This document shows positions 1-10,354 of a DNA stretch of 26,814 nt, one piece after another. The stretch covers positions 1-26,814 of the forward strand of contig JNEM01015206.1 of assembly GCA_000697335.1 (NCBI GenBank), written 5' to 3'. Source of the DNA: Conidiobolus incongruus B7586. Taxonomy: Eukaryota; Entomophthoromycota; Entomophthoromycetes; Entomophthorales; Conidiobolaceae. The notes below the pieces were generated by a model. The model was not told the origin of the DNA. It made no database searches and was given only the letters and a program-made list of their open reading frames with translations. Within the stretch, counting starts at the first letter, position 1; each line of letters begins with the position of its first letter. Made by a program: the position numbers and the translations under genes.

Positions 1-1080
1 AATTTAATTATATTAAAATTATAGATAAACATAATAAAAAGAATATTTATAGATTAATTAGTATAAGTAAATATAATATTATTATAGAAATATAACCAGA
101 ATTATAAAATTATATAAGAATATTAGTTAGTACTAATATTATTATATATGCTTTATGTTAAAATAAATATTATTTATATTTTAAGAAAGAATATCTTTAA
201 CTAAAAAAGTCTTATTATAAAGCTAAATAAGAGTTTAAATACTAATACTAAAGTTAAACTAAAATTAACTAGAGTAAAGTTATTAAATCTAATAAAATAA
301 AGATAAATTTTAATAAATTTAATAAAAAAGCTAGATGTTTTAAAAAAGATAAAAAATTACTTTATAATTATTATATTATTATAACTTAAAAATATAATAA
401 TAAGTTAATTATAGTTTAAGGATATATATTATCTTTAAGTATAAAGTATCTTTAAAAAGTTAATAAAAGAATTAATGTTGAAATATACTAAAGTATTTTA
501 AATAATGAATTGAAAAAAACTATTAAATAATATATATTAAATAAATCAAATATTATTTTTTAATAAGATAATGCCTTTTGTTATACTATAAATTCTATTA
601 TTAAATAGCTTAAAAATAACAAAATAATTATTATAAAATAGTTTTTTTAATTTTTTAATTTTAATTTAATTAAATATCTCTAAGATTAACTAAAAAAATT
701 AATTAAAGCTTTCCCCCTAATAAAAAATTTAAATCTACTTTAAGAGTATATTTAAAAAGCTTAGAATAATATTAGTCCTACTTAATATAAAAAGCTAGTT
801 GATTTTATACCTAATAAATTTAAAGAAGTTAAAAAAACAAAAGATAGATATATTAAATATTAATTTTTCTATTAATATTAAAACCTACAAATTTATAACT
901 CATTTTAAATATACTTTTAGCTTTAATATATCAATTAAAAATTAATTAAATTTAACTTTATATATTATATTATAAATTAAAAATATATATTAATTATATA
1001 ATTTAATATAAATTTATTTAAATTAGAATTAATCAAGATATTAATAGAAATATTTATATTTTTAATCTTATGACTTATTT
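1..1080. mobile_element. AT-saturated, RIP-like decayed repeat (possible LTR-type fossil)
   Basis: This tract is about 12% GC in the lines I counted, against roughly 25-30% in the spacer after 1500. By hand count it holds only about 20 CpA plus TpG dinucleotides in 1080 bases, while TpA is very common. Single 60-base lines beyond 1500 carry several CpA or TpG each. Such depletion is the hallmark of repeat-induced C-to-T change at CpA sites, known mainly from Dikarya. A faint Cys- and Lys-rich pattern near 325-400 recalls a gag zinc knuckle, so an LTR retroelement is possible, but no domain is firm. It is old and broken many times over. It probably extends beyond the left edge. The right boundary near 1080 is where CpA and TpG return. 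Confidence 0.35.
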
Positions 1081-3198
1081 TTGTAGGCTAGTGTATATAT
1101 ATAATTTATAATGATTTAATTTCTTATTTATTTTGTATATATTTGTTTATTTAAAACTAATAATATGTTTGAAAAATTAATAATTTAAAAAATTCTCATT
1201 ACTTTAAATTTAAGATAACAGTATAAAGTATAGAGGAATAAAACTATTATCAATTAATTTAATAACTTTTTATTCAAATTAACAAATCAATTAATTTTTT
1301 TAATTTAATTCAGAAAATCATTCTAAGCTATGTTTGACATATAATAAACCACTATGTTTCAGAAGCTTAAATTTTAAATAACAGAATAATATAATAAGTT
1401 TTATAGTATTATAAAACAAATTAGAATATTTCAGAGTTAGAAATATGGTTTTATTAATTAATTTTTGTATTGATTAATTTAAATGTAATTCCGATTTTTA
1501 AATATTAAAAAATTTCAAATATTTTATTTTAATTCATATTGAAGATCCTTTACCACTTATTAAATTCAAACATACCAAATACAATTTGGCCTATTATCAG
1601 AGATACTGCTAGAGAAATTATGCTAATGAGGAAATAATTAATATAAGTTTGTGAAATGAATACTGTTTCGAACGTATAATTAATAGTATAAACGTATTGA
1701 TAATATGTATAATATTACTAAATATGAAAGTTTATTAGTTGATTCAATCGATTAATACTAATATATTGAATTATAGTAAACATTAGAAATATATTTAAAA
1801 TTTGTATATATATCTTATTTTATAGAACATTAAATTTCGAAATAGGCTAATATACAAAACTCTAATTTACAACACTAATGATATTAAATAAAAAGAAATT
1901 TATATTCAAATAGCTTTGCTGCAATGTAAGGAATAAATATATACCAAATACAATGAATAGTACTTCCTGTGAGTAGAGTTAAGATATTTAAATTCTTCAA
2001 AAATCCATTGAAATCAATTTAAACTCTGGTTTAAGGTATTTTTAATCAGTTTTTAAGTTTTTAATTTAGTTGTACAATGCTGTCCGATATTAGGTAACGA
2101 TTTAATTATCAAGGAATATTCTTTTATTCAAATTCATTATTTTTTTTCAAAATCATGATTTTTATTTAATTAAATTCAATTTGAGCCTTTATAATTAAAC
2201 AAAATTGAAAATTAATATTATTTCAAAAATTATTCAATTATTTTTAGTTATTAAAAATAGATCTGATTCTATTATTACGTATGACAAAATATTATGAATC
2301 ACAAAGTTAATTATTAATTTATCAAACAAATTTGACATCATTAGCTTTTTTGCTAGATCTAAATATATTGTTTGATATGAATTAGACTCAATTTTTTTAT
2401 TGTTTTAGATAAGCAAATGTATTAATAACACATTATGTCAGCCAAATATTGAAAATAGCATTGTTTGACATTGCTAATACCCTATACAATTATTACAACT
2501 TTTAGATAAATGCTCCGATAGTTGATTATTATGAAATGATATACCAAGGCTTAACAGATCATCAGGACTGTAGTTTGCCAATATACAGTTCAAGTTACTT
2601 GATTGCTTTTTAAAATATATAATATATTGATATTAAATGGAAACTTGTAATTTTGAAAATATTATACAATTTTGTTCATTATAGATAGATTGATTAATGA
2701 AGGATATATATTTAAATGAACTTAGACTTGTTTAAAAAATGAGCATATTAAATTCATATTTAAGCATAAATATTATCCAATTAATAATATAATACGAATT
2801 AATTAAAAACTAAATCAATTTGAATTTGAATTTGAATTTGATTATATTGAAATCATGATTTTGGATCTGATACTTGATACTTTTAAGAAAGTTTTGAATA
2901 TAATATTGTATATTTCATTCGAAGAAAGAAATCGATAATATATTTACTTAGACAATTCATATTAGTGAGCACTGGGAGTACTGTACATATTGATTGTGTA
3001 TAAAATTATATTATAAAAATATTCTATCAAATTTTATATGCATGTCCAGATAATTAATGAAAAAAAATTTTAACCAAATATTAAAATTAAGATAATATTC
3101 ATATGTTCATTTAGCAATTGTTTGAGAAAAAAGGTAGTATTATCTATATAGAAATATAATTTATTCCATAAATAAAAATTTTAACTAATTAATTGAAG
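1081..3198. other. AT-rich spacer, no gene seen
   Basis: No convincing reading frame, spliced gene or RNA gene is visible. CpA and TpG are present at ordinary levels, unlike the first kilobase. The only structured element noticed is a short hexamer repeat at 2817-2840. Confidence 0.6.
2817..2840. repeat. AATTTG hexamer, four tandem copies
   Basis: Four perfect head-to-tail copies of AATTTG lie in the spacer downstream of the tubby-like gene. This is a simple microsatellite with no evident function. Confidence 0.85.
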
Positions 3199-3891
3199 TC
3201 AAAACCTGAGCATATATTTGAATTGTCGATCTAAAATTAAACCTAAGCACAGCATGAAGATTACCATTTCATCTAAACCTAACTTGGTCAGAAAGCCTAA
3301 GTCGCCAATACTCTGCCCGGTTCCATCGATTTGAAACACTGCTAGCACCTTATGGTATGAACTGCCTTTAACTAGGAGCCATTGCTTCTTCTCGCCGTAG
3401 TACCGCCAAGAGTAGTTACATGGCTGCTGATTTGTCACTACAGTGAATGAGTAGAAGTCAACTTGAGTGTTATTAATAGGCATTGTGACTGTATAGTGAT
3501 TGAAACTTGTTTGATTGATTAGATTGAGTTGGATATTTAGTTGATCACTAAATATAGCCGCAGGGCTAATTCTACCTAATTCTTGCTTTTTAGAGGTCTT
3601 CAACTTACCAGAATTCGAAGATTGGTTATAATAGCGGTATAGAAACATGCCTTGATCGTTGAAGATGTACCAAGAGTGGGATTTAGGGTTCCCCTTAGTA
3701 ATTTGGAACTTTTGAACATACATACCAAATGGTGAGAAATCCGATGTAATAGTTTTATACTGAGGAATGACTGCCACACTATATGGACGCGATTTCTTAA
3801 CGCTGAGATTCCTAAGAGTTGGTGAAATAGTCACTGACATGGTAAAAATGGTATTTAATAAGAAGTCTAAAATGAAATCAAAAATTTTCAC
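3199..3891 (-). CDS. tubby C-terminal-like / LURP-one-related protein
   Basis: This single-exon frame encodes 230 residues. The pattern fits the small fungal proteins with a tubby C-terminal-like (LURP-one, scramblase-like) barrel: alternating short strands with aromatic pairs such as WYIF and WRYYG, a KQWLLVKGSSY strand, then AVFQIDGTG, and a closing hydrophobic helix (LDEMVIFMLCLGLIL) before a short basic tail. In this fold that helix fills the barrel. The molecular role of the fungal members is unknown. The first Met gives a hydrophobic 17-residue leader. A second in-frame Met at 3840 starts MSVTISPTLR and may be the true start, giving 213 residues. The gene is clearly richer in GC than its flanks, which supports real coding. 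Family assignment rests on pattern recognition only. Confidence 0.72.
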   Translation of the reverse strand: MKIFDFILDFLLNTIFTMSVTISPTLRNLSVKKSRPYSVAVIPQYKTITSDFSPFGMYVQKFQITKGNPKSHSWYIFNDQGMFLYRYYNQSSNSGKLKTSKKQELGRISPAAIFSDQLNIQLNLINQTSFNHYTVTMPINNTQVDFYSFTVVTNQQPCNYSWRYYGEKKQWLLVKGSSYHKVLAVFQIDGTGQSIGDLGFLTKLGLDEMVIFMLCLGLILDRQFKYMLRF

Positions 3892-4580
3892 TACATAGAT
3901 AAGTATTTATATATCTTAAAATGAATTTTATTAATATTCAATGCACCCTTAATCCAATGAAGTTCAATTAAAGTGGCTCACACCTAATCATAGCATCCAT
4001 CATCCCAAATAATTACTGTATCGCAATTATTTACTCCTTAACTGTAAGGAATGCATTTAGCTAACTTGATTAGATTGAACATGTTAATTAATTGGTTTAA
4101 TTCATAATACAAGCATATTTAGGTTAATTCAAAATCAAATAAAATATACCTAAATTAAATTTTTTATAGTATTATTGACGTAAATGATTTTATTCAGTTA
4201 ATATAGCATCTTTGGTTTTATTTGTATCAATTTTTTTGTGAATTAAGAATTCATGAAAACTACCATAATTATCCATGATGTTTCATTATAATATGAAATT
4301 TGACTCACAAATTGAGATCATTTTTGGAAAAAAAAACTATGTCAATGTGATGATTAATATAAATTCAATAAAAATTATACCAAGTCAAACTAAAATTTCC
4401 GAGTTTGTTTGGTAAATTATAAAATTTCAGTGATATTTAATTGAAAATGTTTTCAATTTTTTACACATTTTATTATGTTTTTGATGATTTAGTTATTATA
4501 CTATTATTCTGAATGTTTTAATCTTGATTAAGACAAGGTTCAATAATGATTATAATGAATCCGTATTGATATTTATTAAT
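3892..4580. other. AT-rich spacer, no gene seen
   Basis: This 689-base gap separates the 5' end of the tubby-like gene from the 3' end of the next minus-strand gene. It must hold the promoter of the former and the terminator of the latter. No specific motif could be assigned. Confidence 0.6.
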
Positions 4581-6231
4581 TTAATTATATAAAAATTCTT
4601 TTTGGACTTTGTTACTTGGTACATCTCCAAATAATTTTTCTTTATCATCTCGTAATGTCCTGGAAGAAAGTACATGAGGAGCAACGAAAGTAGCCGAAAT
4701 AGGATTCATTTGATCTTCATCAAGGGATTCTTGAATGCTTGAGTGCTGTTTTGACGAGTTGTTATTGGAGAATTTGGAGTGGTACAGAATTGCCACTGGA
4801 ACAGATGTTGCCATTGTTGAGATGGATTCTCCGTGATCTAAAAAAGCTTAATTTAATTGATCATAGGTTATAGTTCTAAAAATACCTTGGTCCCCAGGAG
4901 ATGGCAACTGAATTGCAAAATCTCGATCTAAATATTTACTAGACTTGAAACTGGTTCCAGGTCGAGAGTAGAAGTTTGAAGCATTTGGTTGCTCACTTAT
5001 CGAAATTGAGCTTTCGCGATTTTCATTCAACTTTGGGATTTTAGGTATATCTTCATCCATGACAAACATATCTATATTATGAATGGTAATTATATTACAT
5101 TTCAGCAATTTCTCAATATCTAAATTTACCATCTTTGTCATTCTTTTCTTCGTCTTCTTCCATTGTATTGTTCTCAATTTCTTGTTTAACCAAGGTCGGT
5201 GATACGACTTTAGAATTTGTTGAACTCTTGGAAGATTGATGCTTGGACAAGCTCATCAAGTGATCAATTTCAGATATTTTGAGAGATGATGCAAAGTCTA
5301 AATCATTATGAGTGTTGGTCAACGAGTGAGTGGGGGGTGTAATGGAAATATCATCTGTCAAGGGTGTAATCAGTTGTGTATTCTTGGGTAGATCTTTGCT
5401 AATTGTTTGAGGTGTGAAAAGATTATCTTGTTGTGTTTTTTGTTCCAAATAATTATAATGTAATTTGGCAGTCCTTTCAAGAGCTTTAAACTCATTTAAT
5501 TGTTGCTGCTTAAATGCTTCAATTTTTTCTAGCATAATAAGTTTGCGCTTTTTAAGATATTGTTGGAGTGTATGATCTCTAATAACAGATTTTTTTTCCT
5601 CTTGATCTTCTAAACATTTATAAATTAATTCAATTATTCGAGCCAATATAAATTTGATTTAAAGTTACCTGTAGGTATAGTAGGAAGATCCTTATTCGAG
5701 TATAATAATTGAAACACTTGAGAAAATTGGTCATTATTTTTAATTGTTTCAAAATATTTTAAATCCTAAATGAATAATAACTGATTAATAAAATAAATAT
5801 ATATAAAGAATTTGATTTACATATTGCTCGTTATGTAAATAAACAATTTGGTCTTTAGGTGTTAAATGACCTTCACTTTCACCTTCTTGATGTATGTAAG
5901 TATATAGTAAATTACCGCAGTTGAAACATCCCACACACCTCAATTTGTCAATCGATAAGATTCTAATTAGATTTAAAAAACCCTTGAAAAGAGATTAAGA
6001 TTAGATTAATAATTAATTTAATTATTAATAAAAGTTTACAATTTTAATGCCTTGAGCAACTAATTGTACCCATCGACCTTTCTTTAAATAATCGGGAAAT
6101 TCGACATGGGAACTAGGTTGATAGTTATCTAAATGAATAAAGTTCAAACTAAGGTTCCAACAAGAACATCCTACAATATTTGAATTGGAAGCATTAGATG
6201 GAAGGTCTATATTTGATCTATTAGAAGTCAT
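4581..6231 (-). CDS. unrecognised Cys-motif and coiled-coil protein, six exons
   Basis: The model has exons 6231-6040, 5982-5821, 5765-5669, 5609-5130, 5071-4886 and 4837-4581. Introns are 48-59 nt with GTA donors. The exon sum is 1374 nt, giving 457 residues with consistent phases. The N-terminal 120 residues carry two cysteine clusters, VGCSCWN and RCVGCFNCG, which look like a zinc-binding fold. They flank a conserved-looking stretch around GRWVQLVAQGIKI. A Lys/Glu/Gln-rich helix (about residues 155-215) probably forms a coiled coil. The rest is polar and likely disordered, with S/T-P sites (SITPPTHS, VVSPT). The C-terminus holds a compact motif, ISATFVAPHVLSSRT, then KEKLFGDVPSNK. I do not recognise the family. 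It could be a signalling or adaptor protein, but no function is claimed. The gene structure is well supported. Confidence 0.78.
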
Positions 6232-6535
6232 AGTAATATTTAATTTATTTTTTATTTATCAAACAAATGATTAAATGGAGGTAAACTAAATCACATTAAT
6301 AAACTGCAAATAGTTATGGGACTTGCATTAATTTTGTCAGTTTCAAATTACAGTTTAAGGTTATTGAGACCTTTTTATTTTTAATTAGATTTAATTTGTT
6401 AAAATAATTCAAGTTTCAACTTAATTTTATAATATTATTTTAACTTTATATGATTATATTGATGTTATATGCTTTGTAGAATCAAATCATATGTACTTTA
6501 TTATACTCCGAAATACTTTTGCAATTGTATATGTT
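6232..6535. other. AT-rich spacer between two minus-strand genes
   Basis: This 304-base gap lies between the start of the Cys-motif gene and the stop of the EI24-like gene. It is very AT-rich. Nothing specific was seen beyond the expected promoter and 3' UTR. Confidence 0.6.
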
Positions 6536-7460
6536 TTAATCAACCTTTTGAATATCACCATCTCTTTCATTAGAGATAGGATGATAAGTTGACACCCAAA
6601 TAGCGGCGCCCACAGTATTTGTTAATGAGAATAAAACTCCAATACCTGGAATGTTTTCTAGAAGATCAGCAACGAATCCAAACCATCTGAGTTGGAATGA
6701 GTAGCGCTTTAGCCACTTTTCCTGGTATTTTGGTTTCAAGTTAAGATGATGCTTCAAATATGGTTTAATCAACCTTTGGGCTGTAGACAATGAATTTACA
6801 AAACTGTATAATACTGGTCCAACTATAGGAACAATGTAAAAGGGAAGAGTGACTATTTTCCTGATGAGATATCCTCTAAATCCAGGAGACGTCTTGGGTA
6901 GTACCAAACTAATTAGACTGCTGATAATATTCATAATAAATGTCGAAATCCTCCAGTGTCTGAGGCGAGGCGGATCAATTTGTTTAAGTCCCTCTGAGGC
7001 CTGCAACTCCTTGGATTGTAGGTCTTCAATAGTTGCATGCAGCAGCTTTTTGCGATCACGTTTTAGAAGAGGATCTAAAATCATATAGTGAAACCATCCA
7101 GCTTGTAATGAACCCCATACGACGACTAAAAGAGCAGTGGCTCCAGGATAACTGGGACCTACATACCTGCGAAGAATATGGTAATATTTTTGACCAGATA
7201 AGTTGTAACAGGATACGAAGCTAATGTTACTATACCGCACTTGATCAGAGGTACAATTAATACCTTACCAACCAAAAAAGGATAAAAACTGTATACACGA
7301 TTCCGATCCCTGGAAATGCAAAACTGGGTATTTTATAACTTCGACAAATTGGAACTATTTTCCAGTTCCTTGGTGGACTAATAGATTCGAGATCAGGGGG
7401 TATTCCAACATCAGTTAGTCTACTGACATTGACAACGCTATTATCATCTACTGTACTCAT
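6536..7460 (-). CDS. EI24/Rrt8-like multi-pass membrane protein
   Basis: Members of the EI24-domain family (fungal Rrt8/Lds outer-spore-wall proteins, animal EI24) are multi-pass membrane proteins of ER, lipid-droplet or spore-wall membranes. Recognition rests on the C-terminal half: a hydrophobic segment around LPFYIVPIVGPVLYSFVNSL, then a basic amphipathic stretch, then LLENIPGIGVLFSLTNTVGA with AIWVSTY. The order 'proline-glycine hydrophobic loop, then FTNTVGAALW-like end' is typical. An upstream segment, YPGATALLVVVWGSLQAGW, fits the family's middle helix. The best splice model joins exons 7460-7264 and 7166-6536 through a 97-nt intron (donor AG|GTATTA, acceptor TTCGCAG), giving 275 residues. 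That intron is unusually long, GC-rich and partly open, so a coding segment may be hidden there; the N-terminal half is therefore uncertain. The function in this organism is not known. Confidence 0.72.
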
Positions 7461-8128
7461 ATCTTTGGTTTAGTAAGAAAGCAAATTAAAATGATGTTAT
7501 AATTACTCTCAGCATCATTGATTTAATCAACAGAAACAATTCGATTTAAATCTGATTAATTAGCCAATCATTTATATTCTCAAATCAATAACTCCGATTT
7601 AGCATGATTAAGATTTTAATAACTTGTGTTTAATGAAAATTGTTAGAAACTATGTCAACTTAATATCAACTAAACTTGTGTATGTTATTAAGAACATTGG
7701 CTTAGACTAGATAAATAGATGGTATTACTCTTGCATATAACTAAATATTTTACCATCTCATTTGCTCCAATTTTTACCATCTTCAGAGAAATAATGTTAG
7801 TATCATCATATGAAATCATTTTCAAGAACGGGTTTGATAAATTCAGTGCATGATTACTAAATTCATAGTCATTTAATATATAGCATTTTTTTCAATTAAA
7901 ATTACAACAAAAAATATTCAAATTTTGATATTTTTGTATATGGAGATATTTGGATAAAATATGAATATACAATATTACCAAATCTTCATTAAACTAATAA
8001 TCGAATCCAAGACAGATTTCAATCAATCCCATAATGACTAAAATCATTTATGAATTGATTAAATAATATTGAAACGGTCAAAATATTCAACAATGATTAT
8101 GAATTAAAATAAAATATATATTCCAATA
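7461..8128. promoter_or_regulatory. shared upstream region of two divergent genes
   Basis: These 668 bases lie between the start codons of the minus-strand EI24-like gene and the plus-strand coiled-coil gene, so both promoters must be here. The region is AT-rich. I could not assign individual sites. Confidence 0.5.
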
Positions 8129-8797
8129 ATGACACAAGAAATAGAATCCAACAAACTTCCAACAAACCAACCTATCGAAATTACTCAAAAATTTCAATCT
8201 GAATGTCAGTTTTATATCCAAAAAGTAAAATAATTAATGGCTATTTTAGCAATGTATTAAAATGATATATGTTGAATAGATGGAAGATAATATAAACCAG
8301 TTAAACAAATTATTAAGGAATATTAAACATCATACGTAATTCAATTATTTAACAAATATTATAATTCTATTCATAATTAATCTGATATTATTAGAGAATT
8401 ACCTGACAAATTAATTGATTATAACGAAAAGATGCAAGATTTTGATACTTTTACCAATGTACATTGGTCCAATTGGTTTAACGAATTTAAAGATGAAGTA
8501 AATTTTTAAAATATCATTTAATTATGCACTTATTAAGCATGTTTTATTCAGGTACAGAAAAATCAATCCAAGGCTATTAAATTAAAAAATTTTTTAGAAT
8601 TAAATGAAATTGAATTAAAAGAATTACAACCTATCGACCAAGTTATTAAGCAATCTAAAGAATTAATTGACAAGATTGAGGTAACTTTATAGAGTAATCA
8701 ATAGTTTATTAACATATTCAATAATCTGTTTAAATAGTTTGTTGCACAGAATAGACAAAATAATTACGCAAGTGACCAATCTGACAAATTCAAGTAA
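8129..8797 (+). CDS. small coiled-coil protein, five exons, function unknown
   Basis: All exons are short. They are 8129-8224, 8280-8335, 8395-8497, 8552-8680 and 8738-8797, with four introns of 54-59 nt and donors GTAAAA, GTAATT, GTAAAT and GTAACT. The sum is 444 nt, giving 147 residues with consistent phases. The protein is almost wholly charged and helical. It has an N-terminal polar start (MTQEIESNKLPTNQPIEI), heptad-like Leu/Ile spacing (INQLNKLLRNI), a tryptophan-containing stretch (VHWSNWFNEF), then a long Leu/Lys/Glu helix (ELNEIELKELQPIDQVIK) and a polar tail. Size and composition suit a subunit of a coiled-coil complex such as Mediator, a kinetochore or a tethering complex, but nothing identifies which. 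The spliced model is supported by repeated open frames meeting GT-AG sites exactly where the frames close. Confidence 0.68.
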
Positions 8798-8935
8798 TTT
8801 AATATTAATAATTCCAAAATAATCAATTTTTTAACCAATTTCAATTAAAAATAGATATAAAATAATCCATCTAATATTATTACTCAGCATATTCAATTTT
8901 ATTTTGACTTATATATTTTTTAAATAAAAATAGTA

Positions 8936-9450
8936 TTATTTTAACAGTTGATTTAAATGAATATCAAATAATTCACAACGAATAGGCATTTCGGGAGTAT
9001 AAAAGGGATTTTTTAATACATAATCACCGTATAATTCGTAGATTTTTTTCATAATTAAATTGGTATTGGTTTGATGATTATCCGATACTAATAAAAATTT
9101 AATTCCTATATTATAATATTTTTGACAATATGAGCTATAATATTATATTATTGTTAATTAGTATATTTACCTGTTAGAGTTTGAAAGCAAGTTAATTTAA
9201 ATTGGTTGGTTTCCAAATTAGTTATTCCTTTACTATTTGGTATAGGTGAAATTTGTGAAGTTAAAGCGTGTACACTATTCATAAAAATAATAAATTAGTA
9301 ATTCATAGATGTAAATAGTGAATAATACCCATGAAAAGTACCAGCTAAAACCAAATATTCATTAGAACTTAACTGATTTAAACCCGTATGAAAATCTGAT
9401 TGGTAAACTAAACCTCCCGATTTGTTGATAATATATAGAGAATAAATCAT
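8936..9450 (-). CDS. TRS23: TRAPP complex subunit Trs23 (TRAPPC4)
   Basis: Trs23 is a longin-fold core subunit of the TRAPP complexes. It contributes to the guanine-nucleotide exchange surface for the Rab Ypt1 at ER-Golgi and Golgi membranes. Exons are 9450-9329, 9274-9171 and 9105-8936, with introns of 54 and 65 nt; the sum of 396 nt gives 131 residues. The N-terminus MIYSLYIINKSGGLVYQSDF is a typical longin start. The C-terminus has GIKFLLVSDNHQ, then KIYELYGDYVLKNPFY and EMPIRCELFD, the family signature. The length matches short forms such as the roughly 130-residue fission-yeast protein. It therefore lacks the PDZ-like insertion that makes budding-yeast and animal proteins about 219 residues. 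The gene converges with the small coiled-coil gene, leaving 138 bases between the stop codons. Confidence 0.93.
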
Positions 9451-10354
9451 TCTTTATTAAGATTATTATGTATTAAGTGACTTTTAAATTTTTATTGTGA
9501 ATTGAATGGAACCTTTAATTGATCTGTTTATTGGCATTATATTTTGTGGGATTGAACTCTCAATTTGATCAATTTATTAGAGAATTTTCAATGAAACAGA
9601 ATCATATAATATATTTGAATATATATATATATAGTACTATTAGGTAGTTTTTGTTGAAAAAAAAATTAAGAATGATTTTTTGTAAAAGATTGTGATACAA
9701 ATATATATTTTACTAAGATGTTCATTTATACATCTTTGTCTTATTTAAACTTGTCATGGTTCACATAATGATGTTTTGATTAAATAATATTCTTATCTCA
9801 GAACTTGAAATAATGGGTATTTAATCTTTTTAACAAACATCTCATTGATATGTAATTTAATAAAATTTATATTGAAAGTATATATTTAAAATTAACTTGT
9901 ATATTCTTCTAGCATCTAATGATAATATATGCAGTAACATCAATCCAAAAAACTTATCATTGTAGATCATTAATTCTAATAAAAAATTGATAATAATATT
10001 AATATGAACGAAAATTGACAAAATTCTCAATAAGGCATCATTCATATTAACTAAAAAACTAATTCAAAATTATGTTAACTTACGAATTATATAATTTAGA
10101 CACATTGAATTAGTTATTTAATTTCAATACATGATATAAATATTCAAGTTGGATATTTTAAAGGATAAAATTACTCTAAACACAAAGGAATAGCCATAAT
10201 CGATATCAAATAGTGAAGATATATATTAAAATTATTTTATTTAATTGAAAAAATTACTATTAATATTATTAAAAATTAAAAAGAATCAATTCCCAAAATT
10301 AATTTACAAAAAATGTTAGAGAAAACTTACAAATGTTGGGAGAGTTGGGTTAGA
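9451..10354. other. AT-rich spacer, no gene seen
   Basis: These 904 bases hold the upstream region of TRS23 and the 3' flank of the RhoGAP gene. An (AT)n run lies near 9619-9633. A 62-codon frame at 9857-10045 has only AT-driven hydrophobic composition and was not accepted as a gene. Confidence 0.55.

Noticed and set aside
1-1080. Mitochondrial DNA insertion or centromere core
   Set aside because: The AT content would allow either, but no mitochondrial gene or tandem array was recognisable, and the specific loss of CpA/TpG is better explained by RIP-like mutation.
9857-10045. 62-codon minus-strand frame rich in Ile and Leu
   Set aside because: Its composition is what AT-rich non-coding DNA gives by chance; there is no GC rise and no family pattern.
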